Position numbers and translations under genes: made by a program. Shown here piece after piece: positions 24,801 through 37,850 of a stretch of DNA of 64,000 nt. The number at the start of each line of letters is the position of its first letter. Position 1 is the stretch's first letter. This DNA is from Myotis daubentonii (lineage: Eukaryota > Chordata > Mammalia > Chiroptera > Vespertilionidae), in NCBI RefSeq assembly GCF_963259705.1, contig NC_081846.1, positions 96,236,641-96,300,640 on the forward strand, read 5' to 3'. The notes under the pieces were generated by a model. The model made no database searches, was not told where the DNA came from, and saw only the letters and a program-made list of their open reading frames with translations.

Positions 24801-27268
24801 TGATAGTACCCAAAAATGATTAAGAACGTGTAAGAAACACCTCAAGTACACGTAAATAGATTCTTACTACATTTACTGTTGTATTCAATCACGGAGGTTT
24901 CCAGTGGAAAGCTGTGAAATGACGAAAATACTGGTAATATTTACAACTCTGGGTACTTCCAGTGGCGTTTTCACGGGACTGTGCTTTCAAATACTAAGTG
25001 TTCATGCTTACAGAGCTCAGAATTGGTGTCTGAAGCCTTGGAATGACGAGAATAGTTTTTATGTTTACAATTAAGCAGGATTGGCTTTGGCGTTTTTTTG
25101 TGTGAATCAGTTAAAATGGTGACGATTCCGGTAAATACTTCTAAGCAAACTGTCTAATTTTGGTAAAACTGTTAAAATACACCATGATATTTCCCAGAAA
25201 TGATTAAGAACGTGTAAGAAACACCTCAAGTACACGTAAATAGATTCTTCGTTCATTTACCGTCGTATTCAATCACGGAGGTTTCCAGTGGAAAGGTGTG
25301 AAATGAAGAAAATACTTGGAATATTTACAACTCCGGGTACTTCCGGTGGCGTTTTCACGGGACTGTGCTTTCAAATACTAAGTGTTCATGCTTACAGAGC
25401 TCAGAATTGGTGTCTGAAGCCTTGGAATGACGAGAATAGTGTTTATGTTTACAATTAAAGAGGATTGGCTTTGGCGTTTTTTTGTGGGAATCAGTTAAAA
25501 TGGTGACGATTCCGGTAAATACTTCTAAGCAAACTGTCTAATTTTGGTAAAACTGTTAAAATACACAATGATAGTATCCAAAAATGATTAAGAACGTGTA
25601 AGAAACATCTGAAGTACACGTAAATAGATTCTTACTAATTTACTGTTGTATTCAATCACGAAGGTTTCCAGTGGAAAGCTGTGAAATGACGAATATACTG
25701 GTAATATTTACAACTCCGGGTACTTCCGGTGGCGTTTTCACGGGACTGTGCTTTCAAATACTAAGTGTTCATGCTTACAGAGCTCAGAATTGGTGTCTAA
25801 AGCCTTGGAATGACGCGAATAGTGCTTTTGTTTACAATTAAGGAGGACTGGCTTTGGCGTTTTTTTGTGTGAATCCGTTAAAATGGTGATGATTCCGGTA
25901 AATACTTCTAAGCAAACTGTCTAATTTCTGTAAAACTGTTAAAATACACAATGATAGTTCCCAGAAATGATTAAGAACGTGTAATAAACACCGCAAGTGC
26001 ACGTAAAAAGATTCTTACTACATTTACTGTCGTATTCAATCACGGAGGTTTCCAGTGGAAAGGTGTGAAATGAAGAAAATACTTGGAATATTTACAACTC
26101 CGGGTACTTCCGGTGGCGTTTTCACGGGACTGTGCTTTCAAATACTAAGTGTTCATGCTTACAGAGCTCAGAATTGGTGTCTGAAGCCTTGGAATGACGA
26201 GAATAGTGTTTATGTTTACAATTAAGGAGGATTGGCTTTGGCGTTTTTTTGTGTGAATCAGTTAAAATGGGGACGATTCCGGTAAATACTTCTAAGCAAA
26301 CTGTCTAATTTCTGTAAAACTGTTAAAATACACAATGATAGTTCCCAGAAATGATTAAGAACGTGTAATAAACCTCGCAAGTACACGTAAAAAGATTCTT
26401 ACTACATTTACTGTCGTATTCAATCACATAGGTTTCCAGTGGAAAGCTGTGAAATGACGAAAATACTGGTAATATTTACAACTCTGGGTACTTCCAGTGG
26501 CGTTTTCACGGGACTGTGCTTTCAAATACTAAGTGTTCATGCTTACAGAGCTCAGAATTGGTGTCTGAAGCCTTGGAATGACGAGAATAGTGTTTATGTT
26601 TACAATTAAGGAGGATTGGCTTTGGCGTTTTTTTGTGTGAATCAGTTAAAATGGGGACGATTCCGGTAAATACTTCTAAGCAAACTGTCTAATTTTGGTA
26701 AAACTGTTAAAATACACCATGATATTTCCCAGAAATGATTAAGAACGTGTAAGAAACACCTCAAGTACACGTAAATAGATTCTTCGTTCATTTACCGTCG
26801 TATTCAATCACGGAGGTTTCCAGTGGAAAGGTGTGAAATGAAGAAAATACTTGGAATATTTACAACTCCGGGTACTTCCGGTGGCGTTTTCACGGGACTG
26901 TGCTTTCAAATACTAAGTGTTCATGCTTACAGAGCTCAGAATTGGTGTCTGAAGCCTTGGAATGACGAGAATAGTGTTTATGTTTACAATTAAGGAGGAT
27001 TGGCTTTGGCGTTTTTTTGTGGGAATCAGTTAAAATGGTGACGATTCCGGTAAATACTTCTAAGCAAACTGTCTAATTTTGGTAAAACTGTTAAAATACA
27101 CAATGATAGTATCCAAAAATGATTAAGAACGTGTAAGAAACATCTCAAGTACACGTAAATAGATTCTTACTACATTTACTGTTGTATTCAATCACGGAGG
27201 TTTCCAGTGGAAAGCTGTGAAATGACGCAAATACTGGTAATATTTACAACTCCGGGTGCTTCCGGTGG
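18713..27268. repeat. Long duplication, copy 2 (offset 12283)
   Basis: This is the counterpart of 6430-14985. It includes a shorter run of the 1920-bp 5-mer (ACCGTCCTAT at 19501 and 21421) followed by the 3453-bp 9-mer, in the same order as the first copy. Differences are few, for example ATAGTTCCCAG near 26338 against ATAGTACCCAA near 14055. Confidence 0.85.
23341..26793. repeat. 9-mer higher-order repeat unit B (3453 bp)
   Basis: This unit lies 12283 bp downstream of unit A and is directly followed by unit C. Both diagnostic deletions are present, at 23814 and 25634. At the two sites that separate A and C from B it has the common states GTTTATGTTTAC and ACACCTCAAG. Confidence 0.88.
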
Positions 27269-30246
27269 CTTTTCACGGGACTGTGCTTTCAAATACTAAG
27301 TGTTCATGCTTACAGAGCTCAGAATTGGTGTCTGAAGCCTTGGAATGACGAGAATAGTGTTTATGTTTACAATTAAGGAGGATTGGCTTTGGCGTTTTTT
27401 TGTGGGAATCAGTTAAAATGGTGACGATTCCGGTAAATACTTCTAAGCAAACTGTCTAATTTTGGTAAAACTGTTAAAATACACAATGATAGTATCCAAA
27501 AATGATTAAGAACGTGTAAGAAACATCTGAAGTACACGTAAATAGATTCTTAGTACATTTACTGTTGTATTCAATCACGAAGGTTTCCAGTGGAAAGCTG
27601 TGAAATGCCGAATATACTGGTAATATTTACAACTCCGGGTACTTCCGGTGGCGTTTTCACGGGACTGTGCTTTCAAATACTAAGTGTTCATGCTTACAGA
27701 GCTCAGAATTGGTGTCTAAAGCCTTGGAATGATGAGAATAGTGTTTCTGTTTACAATTAAGGAGGACTGGCTTTGGCGTTTTTTTGTGTGAATCCGTTAA
27801 AATGGTGACGATTCCGGTAAATACTTCTAAGCAAACTGTCTAATTTTGGTAAAACTGTTAAAATACACATTGGTAGTACCAAAAATAATTAAGAACGTGT
27901 ACCAAACACCTCAAGTACACGTAAAAAGATTCTTACTACATTTACTGTCGTATTCACTCACGGAGGTTTCAAGTGGAAAGCTGTGAAATGACGCAAATAC
28001 TGGTAGTATTTACAACTCCGGGTGCTTCCGGTGGCGTTTTCACGGGACTGTGCTTTCAAATACTAAGTGTTCATGCTTACAGAGCTCAGAATTGGTGTCT
28101 GAAGCCTTGGAATGACGAGAATAGTGTTTATGTTTACAATTAAGGAGGATTGGCTTTGGCGTTTTTTTGTGGGAATCAGTTAAAATGGTGACGATTCCGG
28201 TAAATACTTCTAAGCAAACTGTCTAATTTTGGTAAAACTGTTAAAATACACAATGATAGTACCCAAAAATGATTAAGAACGTGTAAGAAACACCTCAAGT
28301 ACACGTAAATAGATTCTTACTACATTTACTGTTGTATTCAATCACGGAGGTTTCCAGTGGAAAGCTGTGAAATGACGAAAATACTGGTAATATTTACAAC
28401 TCTGGGTACTTCCAGTGGCGTTTTCACGGGACTGTGCTTTCAAATACTAAGTGTTCATGCTTACAGAGCTCAGAATTGGTGTCTGAAGCCTTGGAATGAC
28501 GAGAATAGTTTTTATGTTTACAATTAAGCAGGATTGGCTTTGGCGTTTTTTTGTGTGAATCAGTTAAAATGGTGACGATTCCGGTAAATACTTCTAAGCA
28601 AACTGTCTAATTTTGGTAAAACTGTTAAAATACACCATGATATTTCCCAGAAATGATTAAGAACGTGTAAGAAACACCTCAAGTACACGTAAATAGATTC
28701 TTCGTTCATTTACCGTCGTATTCAATCACGGAGGTTTCCAGTGGAAAGGTGTGAAATGAAGAAAATACTTGGAATATTTACAACTCCGGGTACTTCCGGT
28801 GGCGTTTTCACGGGACTGTGCTTTCAAATACTAAGTGTTCATGCTTACAGAGCTCAGAATTGGTGTCTGAAGCCTTGGAATGACGAGAATAGTGTTTATG
28901 TTTACAATTAAAGAGGATTGGCTTTGGCGTTTTTTTGTGGGAATCAGTTAAAATGGTGACGATTCCGGTAAATACTTCTAAGCAAACTGTCTAATTTTGG
29001 TAAAACTGTTAAAATACACAATGATAGTATCCAAAAATGATTAAGAACGTGTAAGAAACATCTGAAGTACACGTAAATAGATTCTTACTAATTTACTGTT
29101 GTATTCAATCACGAAGGTTTCCAGTGGAAAGCTGTGAAATGACGAATATACTGGTAATATTTACAACTCCGGGTACTTCCGGTGGCGTTTTCACGGGACT
29201 GTGCTTTCAAATACTAAGTGTTCATGCTTACAGAGCTCAGAATTGGTGTCTAAAGCCTTGGAATGACGCGAATAGTGCTTTTGTTTACAATTAAGGAGGA
29301 CTGGCTTTGGCGTTTTTTTGTGTGAATCCGTTAAAATGGTGATGATTCCGGTAAATACTTCTAAGCAAACTGTCTAATTTCTGTAAAACTGTTAAAATAC
29401 ACAATGATAGTTCCCAGAAATGATTAAGAACGTGTAATAAACACCGCAAGTGCACGTAAAAAGATTCTTACTACATTTACTGTCGTATTCAATCACGGAG
29501 GTTTCCAGTGGAAAGGTGTGAAATGAAGAAAATACTTGGAATATTTACAACTCCGGGTACTTCCGGTGGCGTTTTCACGGGACTGTGCTTTCAAATACTA
29601 AGTGTTCATGCTTACAGAGCTCAGAATTGGTGTCTGAAGCCTTGGAATGACGAGAATAGTGTTTATGTTTACAATTAAGGAGGATTGGCTTTGGCGTTTT
29701 TTTGTGTGAATCAGTTAAAATGGGGACGATTCCGGTAAATACTTCTAAGCAAACTGTCTAATTTCTGTAAAACTGTTAAAATACACAATGATAGTTCCCA
29801 GAAATGATTAAGAACGTGTAATAAACCTCGCAAGTACACGTAAAAAGATTCTTACTACATTTACTGTCGTATTCAATCACATAGGTTTCCAGTGGAAAGC
29901 TGTGAAATGACGAAAATACTGGTAATATTTACAACTCTGGGTACTTCCAGTGGCGTTTTCACGGGACTGTGCTTTCAAATACTAAGTGTTCATGCTTACA
30001 GAGCTCAGAATTGGTGTCTGAAGCCTTGGAATGACGAGAATAGTGTTTATATTTACAATTAAGGAGGATTGGCTTTGGCGTTTTTTTGTGTGAATCAGTT
30101 AAAATGGGGACGATTCCGGTAAATACTTCTAAGCAAACTGTCTAATTTTGGTAAAACTGTTAAAATACACCATGATATTTCCCAGAAATGATTAAGAACG
30201 TGTAAGAAACACATCAAGTACACGTAAATAGATTCTTCGTTCATTT
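26794..30246. repeat. 9-mer higher-order repeat unit C (3453 bp)
   Basis: In tandem with unit B at exactly 3453 bp, with the diagnostic deletions at 27267 and 29087. It carries GTTTATATTTAC near 30046 and ACACATCAAG at 30209, as unit A does. The region that follows it matches what follows unit A, so C plus its right flank is a copy of A plus its right flank at offset 15736. Confidence 0.88.
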
Positions 30247-33200
30247 ACCGTCGTATTCAATCACGGAGGTTTCCAGTGGAAAGGTGTGAAATGAAGAAAA
30301 TACTTGGAATATTTACAACTCCGGGTACTTCCGGTGGCGTTTTCACGGGACTGTGCTTTCAAATACTAAGTGTTCATGCTTACAGAGCTCAGAATTGGTG
30401 TCTGAAGCCTTGGAATGACGAGAATAGTGTTTATGTTTACAATTAAGGAGGATTGGCTTTGGCGTTTTTTTGTGGGAATCAGTTAAAATGGTGACGATTC
30501 CGGTAAATACTTCTAAGCAAACTGTCTAATTTTGGTAAAACTGTTAAAATACACAATGATAGTATCCAAAAATGATTAAGAACGTGTAAGAAACATCTCA
30601 AGTACACGTAAATAGATTCTTACTACATTTACTGTTGTATTCAATCACGGAGGTTTCCAGTGGAAAGCTGTGAAATGACGCAAATACTGGTAATATTTAC
30701 AACTCCGGGTGCTTCCGGTGGCGTTTTCACGGGACTGTGCTTTCAAATACTAAGTGTTCATGCTTACAGAGCTCAGAATTGGTGTCTGAAGCCTTGGAAT
30801 GACGAGAATAGTGTTTATGTTTACAATTAAGGAGGATTGGCTTTGGCGTTTTTTTGTGGGAATCAGTTAAAATGGTGACGATTCCGGTAAATACTTCTAA
30901 GCAAACTGTCGAATTTTGGAAAAACTGTTAAAATACACAATGATAGTACCCAAAAATGATTAAGAACGTGTAAGAAACACCTCAATTACACGTAAATAGA
31001 TTCTTACTACATTTACTGTCGTATTCACTCACGGAGGTTTCCAGTGGAAAGCTGTGTAATGACGAATATACTGGTAATATTTACAACTCCGGGTACTTCC
31101 GGTGGCGTTTTCACGGGACTGTTCTTTCAAATACTAAGTGTTCATGCTTACAGAGCTCAGAATTGGTGTCTAAACCCTTGGAATGACGCGAATAGTGCTT
31201 TTGTTTACAATTAAGGAGGACTGGCTTTGGCGTTTTTTTGTGTGAATCCGTTAAAATGGTGACGATTCCGGTAAATACTTCTAAGCAAACTGTCTAATTT
31301 TGGTAAAACTGTTAAAATACACATTGGTAGTACCAAAAATAATTAAGAACGTGTACCAAACACCTCAAGTACATGTAAATAGATTCTTACTACATTTACT
31401 GTCGTATTCACTCACGGAGGTTTCCAGTGGAAAGCTGTGAAATGACGCAAATACTGGTAATATTTACAACTCCGGGTGCTTCCGGTGGCGATTTCACGGG
31501 ACTGTGCTTTCAAATACTAAGTGTTCATGCTTACAGAGCTCAGAATTGGTGTCTGAAGCCTTGGAATGACGAGAATAGTGTTTATGTTTACAATTAAGGA
31601 GGATTGGCTTTGGCGTTTTTTTGTGGGAATCAGTTAAAATGGTGACGATTCCGGTAAATACTTCTAAGCAAACTGTCTAATTTTGGTAAAACTGTTAAAA
31701 TACACAATGATAGTATCCAAAAATGATTAAGAACGTGTAAGAAACATCTGAAGTACACGTAAATAGATTCTTACTACATTTACTGTTGTATTCAATCACG
31801 AAGGTTTCCAGTGGAAAGCTGTGAAATGACGAATATACTGGTAATATTTACAACTCCGGGTACTTCCGGTGGCGTTTTCACGGGACTGTGCTTTCAAATA
31901 CTAAGTGTTCATGCTTACAGAGCTCAGAATTGGTGTCTAAAGCCTTGGAATGACGCGAATAGTGCTTTTGTTTACAATTAAGGAGGACTGGCTTTGGCGT
32001 TTTTTTGTGTGAATCCGTTAAAATGGTGATGATTCCGGTAAATACTTCTAAGCAAACTGTCTAATTTCTGTAAAACTGTTAAAATACACAATGATAGTTC
32101 CCAGAAATGATTAAGAACGTGTAATAAACACCGCAAGTGCACGTAAAAAGATTCTTACTACATTTACTGTCGTATTCAATCACGGAGGTTTCCAGTGGAA
32201 AGGTGTGAAATGAAGAAAATACTTGGAATATTTACAACTCCGGGTACTTCCGGTGGCGTTTTCACGGGACTGTGCTTTCAAATACTAAGTGTTCATACTT
32301 ACAGAGCTCAGATTTGGTGTCTAAACCGTTGGAATGATGAGAATAGTGTTTCTGTTTACAATTAAGGAGGATTGGCTTTGGCGTTTTTTTGTGGGAATCA
32401 GTTAAAATGGTGACGATTCCGGTAAATACTTCTAAGCAAACTGTCTAATTTTGGTAAAACTGTTAAAATACACAATGATAGTATCCAAAAATGATTAAGA
32501 ACGTGTAAGAAACATCTCAAGTACACGTAAATAGATCCTTACTACATTTACTGTTGTATTCAATCACGGAGGTTTCCAGTGGAAAGCTGTGAAATGACGC
32601 AAATACTGGTAATATTTACAACTCCGGGTGCTTCCGGTGGCGTTTTCACGGGACTGTGCTTTCAAATACTAAGTGTTCATGCTTACAGAGCTCAGAATTG
32701 GTGTCTGAAGCCTTGGAATGACGAGAATAGTGTTTATGTTTACAATTAAGGAGGATTGGCTTTGGCGTTTTTTTGTGGGAATCAGTTAAAATGGTGACGA
32801 TTCCGGTAAATACTTCTAAGCAAACTGTCTAATTTTGGAAAAACTGTTAAAATACACAATGATAGTACCCAAAAATGATTAAGAACGTGTAAGAAACACC
32901 TCAATTACACGTAAATAGATTCTTCCTACATTTACTGTCGTATTCACTCACGGAGGTTTCCAGTGGAAAGCTGTGTAATGACGCAAATACTGGTAATATT
33001 TACAACTCCGGGTGCTTCCGGTGGCGTTTTCACGGGACTGTGCTTTCAAATACTAAGTGTTCATGCTTACAGAGCTCAGAATTGGTGTCTGAAGCCTTGG
33101 AATGACGAGAATAGTGTTTATGTTTACAATTAAGGAGGATTGGCTTTGGCGTTTTTTTGTGGGAATCAGTTAAAATGGTGACGATTCCGGTAAATACTTC

Positions 33201-34599
33201 TAAGCAAACTGTCGAATTTTGGAAAAACTGTTAAAATACACAATGATAGTACCCAAAAATGATTAAGAACGTGTAAGAAACACCTCAATTACACGTAAAT
33301 AGATTCTTACTACATTTACTGTCGTATTCACTCACGGAGGTTTCCAGTGGAAAGCTGTGTAATGACGAATATACTGGTAATATTTACAACTCCGGGTACT
33401 TCCGGTGGCGTTTTCACGGGACTGTTCTTTCAAATACTAAGTGTTCATGCTTACAGAGCTCAGAATTGGTGTCTAAACCCTTGGAATGACGCGAATAGTG
33501 CTTTTGTTTACAATTAAGGAGGACTGGCTTTGGCGTTTTTTTGTGTGAATCCGTTAAAATGGTGACGATTCCGGTAAATACTTCTAAGCAAACTGTCTAA
33601 TTTTGGTAAAACTGTTAAAATACACATTGGTAGTACCAAAAATAATTAAGAACGTGTACCAAACACCTCAAGTACATGTAAATAGATTCTTACTACATTT
33701 ACTGTCGTATTCACTCACGGAGGTTTCCAGTGGAAAGCTGTGAAATGACGCAAATACTGGTAATATTTACAACTCCGGGTGCTTCCGGTGGCGATTTCAC
33801 GGGACTGTGCTTTCAAATACTAAGTGTTCATGCTTACAGAGCTCAGAATTGGTGTCTGAAGCCTTGGAATGACGAGAATAGTGTTTATGTTTACAATTAA
33901 GGAGGATTGGCTTTGGCGTTTTTTTGTGGGAATCAGTTAAAATGGTGACGATTCCGGTAAATACTTCTAAGCAAACTGTCTAATTTTGGTAAAACTGTTA
34001 AAATACACAATGATAGTATCCAAAAATGATTAAGAACGTGTAAGAAACATCTGAAGTACACGTAAATAGATTCTTACTACATTTACTGTTGTATTCAATC
34101 ACGAAGGTTTCCAGTGGAAAGCTGTGAAATGACGAATATACTGGTAATATTTACAACTCCGGGTACTTCCGGTGGCGTTTTCACGGGACTGTGCTTTCAA
34201 ATACTAAGTGTTCATGCTTACAGAGCTCAGAATTGGTGTCTAAAGCCTTGGAATGACGCGAATAGTGCTTTTGTTTACAATTAAGGAGGACTGGCTTTGG
34301 CGTTTTTTTGTGTGAATCCGTTAAAATGGTGATGATTCCGGTAAATACTTCTAAGCAAACTGTCTAATTTCTGTAAAACTGTTAAAATACACAATGATAG
34401 TTCCCAGAAATGATTAAGAACGTGTAATAAACACCGCAAGTGCACGTAAAAAGATTCTTACTACATTTACTGTCGTATTCAATCACGGAGGTTTCCAGTG
34501 GAAAGGTGTGAAATGAAGAAAATACTTGGAATATTTACAACTCCGGGTACTTCCGGTGGCGTTTTCACGGGACTGTGCTTTCAAATACTAAGTGTTCAT
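26794..34599. repeat. Long duplication, copy 2 (offset 15736)
   Basis: This is the counterpart of 11058-18863, starting with 9-mer unit C and continuing into the 6-mer run. Single-base rare variants such as CATACTTAC at 32297 and GATCCTTACT at 32537 are preserved, which supports copying of one long segment over independent mutation. Confidence 0.85.
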
Positions 34600-35890
34600 A
34601 CTTACAGAGCTCAGATTTGGTGTCTAAACCGTTGGAATGATGAGAATAGTGTTTCTGTTTACAATTAAGGAGGATTGGCTTTGGCGTTTTTTTGTGGGAA
34701 TCAGTTAAAATGGTGACGATTCCGGTAAATACTTCTAAGCAAACTGTCTAATTTTGGTAAAACTGTTAAAATACACAATGATAGTATCCAAAAATGATTA
34801 AGAACGTGTAAGAAACATCTCAAGTACACGTAAATAGATTCTTACTACATTTACTGTTGTATTCAATCACGGAGGTTTCCAGTGGAAAGCTGTGAAATGA
34901 CGCAAATACTGGTAATATTTACAACTCCGGGTGCTTCCGGTGGCGTTTTCACGGGACTGTGCTTTCAAATACTAAGTGTTCATGCTTACAGAGCTCAGAA
35001 TTGGTGTCTGAAGCCTTGGAATGACGAGAATAGTGTTTATGTTTACAATTAAGGAGGATTGGCTTTGGCGTTTTTTTGTGGGAATCAGTTAAAATGGTGA
35101 CGATTCCGGTAAATACTTCTAAGCAAACTGTCTAATTTTGGAAAAACTGTTAAAATACACAATGATAGTACCCAAAAATGATTAAGAACGTGTAAGAAAC
35201 ACCTCAATTACACGTAAATAGATTCTTCCTACATTTACTGTCGTATTCACTCACGGAGGTTTCCAGTGGAAAGCTGTGTAATGACGCAAATACTGGTAAT
35301 ATTTACAACTCCGGGTGCTTCCGGTGGCGTTTTCACGGGACTGTGCTTTCAAATACTAAGTGTTCATGCTTACAGAGCTCAGAATTGGTGTCTGAAGCCT
35401 TGGAATGACGAGAATAGTGTTTATGTTTACAATTAAGGAGGATTGGCTTTGGCGTTTTTTTGTGGGAATCAGTTAAAATGGTGACGATTCCGGTAAATAC
35501 TTCTAAGCAAACTGTCTAATTTTGGAAAAACTGTTAAAATACACAATGATAGTACCCAAAAATGATTAAGAACGTGTAAGAAACACCTCAATTACACGTA
35601 AATAGATTCTTACTACATTTACTGTCGTATTCACTCACGGTGGTTTCCAGTGGAAAGCTGTGTAATGACGAATATACTGGTAATATTTACAACTCCGGGT
35701 ACTTCCGGTGGCGTTTTCATGGGACTGTTCTTTCAAATACTAAGTGTTCATGCTTACAGAGCTCAGAATTGGTGTCTAAACCCTTGGAATGACGCGAATA
35801 GTGCTTTTGTTTACAATTAAGGAGGACTGGCTTTGGCGTTTTTTTGTGTGAATCCGTTAAAATGGTGACGATTCCGGTAAATACTTCTAA
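30676..35890. repeat. 6-mer higher-order repeat, 2303-bp period (second run)
   Basis: The same 6-mer as at 14940-18863 is extended here to about 2.3 units, with CATACTTAC with AAACCGTTGG at 32297 and again at 34600. The last unit gains private changes (CGGTGGTTTCC near 35639, TTTCATGGGACTG near 35717, TCTAATTTTGG in place of TCGAATTTTGG). The period is lost near 35890, where AATTTCTGTAAAAC replaces AATTTTGGTAAAAC. Confidence 0.82.
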
Positions 35891-37850
35891 GCAAACTGTC
35901 TAATTTCTGTAAAACTGTTAAAATACACAATGATAGTTCCCAGAAATGATTAAGAACGTGTAATAAACACCGCAAGTACACGTAAAAAGATTCTTACTAC
36001 ATTTACTGTCGTATTCAATCACGGAGGTTTCCAGTGGAAAGGTGTGAAATGAAGAAAATACTTGGAATATTTACAACTCCGGGTACTTCCGGTGGCGTTT
36101 TCACGGGACTGTGCTTTCAAATACTAAGTGTTCATGCTTACAGAGCTCAGATTTGGTGTCTAAACCCTTGGAATGATGAGAATAGTGTTTCTGTTTACAA
36201 TTAAGGAGGACTGGCTTTGGCGTTTTTTTGTGTGAATCCGTTAAAATGGTGACGATTCCGGTAAATACTTCTAAGCAAACTGTCTAATTTTGGTAAAACT
36301 GTTAAAATACACATTGGTAGTACCAAAAATAATTAAGAACGTGTACCAAACACCTCAAGTACATGTAAATAGATTCTTACTACATTTACTGTCGTATTCA
36401 CTCACGGAGGTTTCCAGTGGAAAGCTGTGAAATGACGCAAATACTGGTAATATTTACAACTCCGGGTGCTTCCGGTGGCGTTTTCACGGGACTGTGCTTT
36501 CAAATACTAAGTGTTCATGCTTACAGAGCTCAGAATTGGTGTCTGAAGCCTTGGAATGACGAGAATACTGTTTATGTTTACAATTAAGGAGGATTGGCTT
36601 TGGCGTTTTTTTGTGGGAATCAGTTAAAATGGTGACGATTCCGGTAAATACTTCTAAGCACACTGTCTAATTTTGGTAAAACTGGTAAAATACACAATGA
36701 TAGTACCCAAAAATGATTAAGAACGTGTAAGAAACACCTCAAGTACACGTAAATAGATTCTTACTACATTTACTGTTGTATTCAATCACGGAGGTTTCCA
36801 GTGGAAAGCTGTGAAATGACGAAAATACTGGTAATATTTACAACTCTGGGTACTTCCAGTGGCGTTTTCACGGGACTGTGCTTTCAAATACTAAGTGTTC
36901 ATGCTTACAGAGCTTAGAATTGGTGTCTGAAGCCTTGGAATGACGAGAATAGTGTTTATGTTTACAATTAAGAGGATTGGCTTTGGCGTTTTTTTGTGTG
37001 AATCAGTTAAAATGGTGACGATTCCGGTAAATACTTCTAAGCAAACTGTCTAATTTTGGTAAAACTGTTAAAATACACCATGATATTTCCCAGAAATGAT
37101 TAAGAACGTGTAAGAAACACCTCAAGTACACGTAAATAGATTCTTCGTTCATTTACCGTCGTATTCAATCACGGAGGTTTCCAGTGGAAAGGTGTGAAAT
37201 GAAGAAAATACTTGGAATATTTACAACTCCGGGTACTTCCGGTGGCGTTTTCACGGGACTGTGCTTTCAAATACTAAGTGTTCATGCTTACAGAGCTCAG
37301 AATTGGTGTCTGAAGCCTTGGAATGACGAGAATAGTGTTTATGTTTACAATTAAGGAGGATTGGCTTTGGCGTTTTTTTGTGGGAATCAGTTAAAATGGT
37401 GACGATTCCGGTAAATACTTCTAAGCAAACTGTCTAATTTTGGTATAACTGTTAAAATACACAATGATAGTATCCCAAAATGATTAAGAACGTGTAAGAA
37501 ACATCTGAAGTACACGTAAATAGATTCTTACTGCATTTACTGTTGTATTCAATCACGGAGGTTTCCAGTGGAAAGCTGTGAAATGACGCAAATACTGGTA
37601 ATATTTACAACTCCGGGTGCTTCCGGTGGCGTTTTCACGGGACTGTGCTTTCAAATACTAAGTGTTCATGCTTACAGAGCTCAGAATTGGTGTCTGAAGC
37701 CTTGGAATGACGAGAATAGTGTTTATGTTTACAATTAAGGAGGATTGGCTTTGGCGTTTTTTTGTGGGAATCAGTTAAAATGGTGACGATTCCAGTAAAT
37801 ACTTCTAAGCAAACTGTCTAATTTTGGTAAAACTGTTAAAATACACAATG
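35891..37850. repeat. Transitional family-1 monomers outside any long HOR
   Basis: About five family-1 monomers carry private changes absent elsewhere: AATACTGTTTATG near 36565, AAGCACACTGTC near 36657, AACTGGTAAAATAC near 36681, AGAGCTTAGAATTGG (loss of the GAGCTC site) near 36911, TTACAATTAAGAGG (1-bp loss) near 36962, and TTGGTATAACTG near 37440. I find no kilobase-scale period. It lies between the homogeneous core and family 2. Confidence 0.75.

Larger units (their letters stand above)
1..37850. repeat. Family-1 satellite subarray (homogeneous core)
   Basis: About 98 monomers share the family-1 states: CAAATACTAAGTGTTCATGC before the GAGCTC site, ACAACTCC upstream of GGGT, and a complete ACGTGTA...TACACGT dyad in most copies. 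Copies differ by few substitutions and one- or two-base indels, and these markers recur in fixed order as higher-order repeats, described separately. Marker states include CTTCGTTCATTTACCG in place of CTTACTACATTTACTG, GGCTTTTCAC (1-bp loss), GGCGATTTCAC, ACTAATTTAC (2-bp loss) and ATTGGTAGTACC. I see no gene or other element in the block. Confidence 0.9.
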
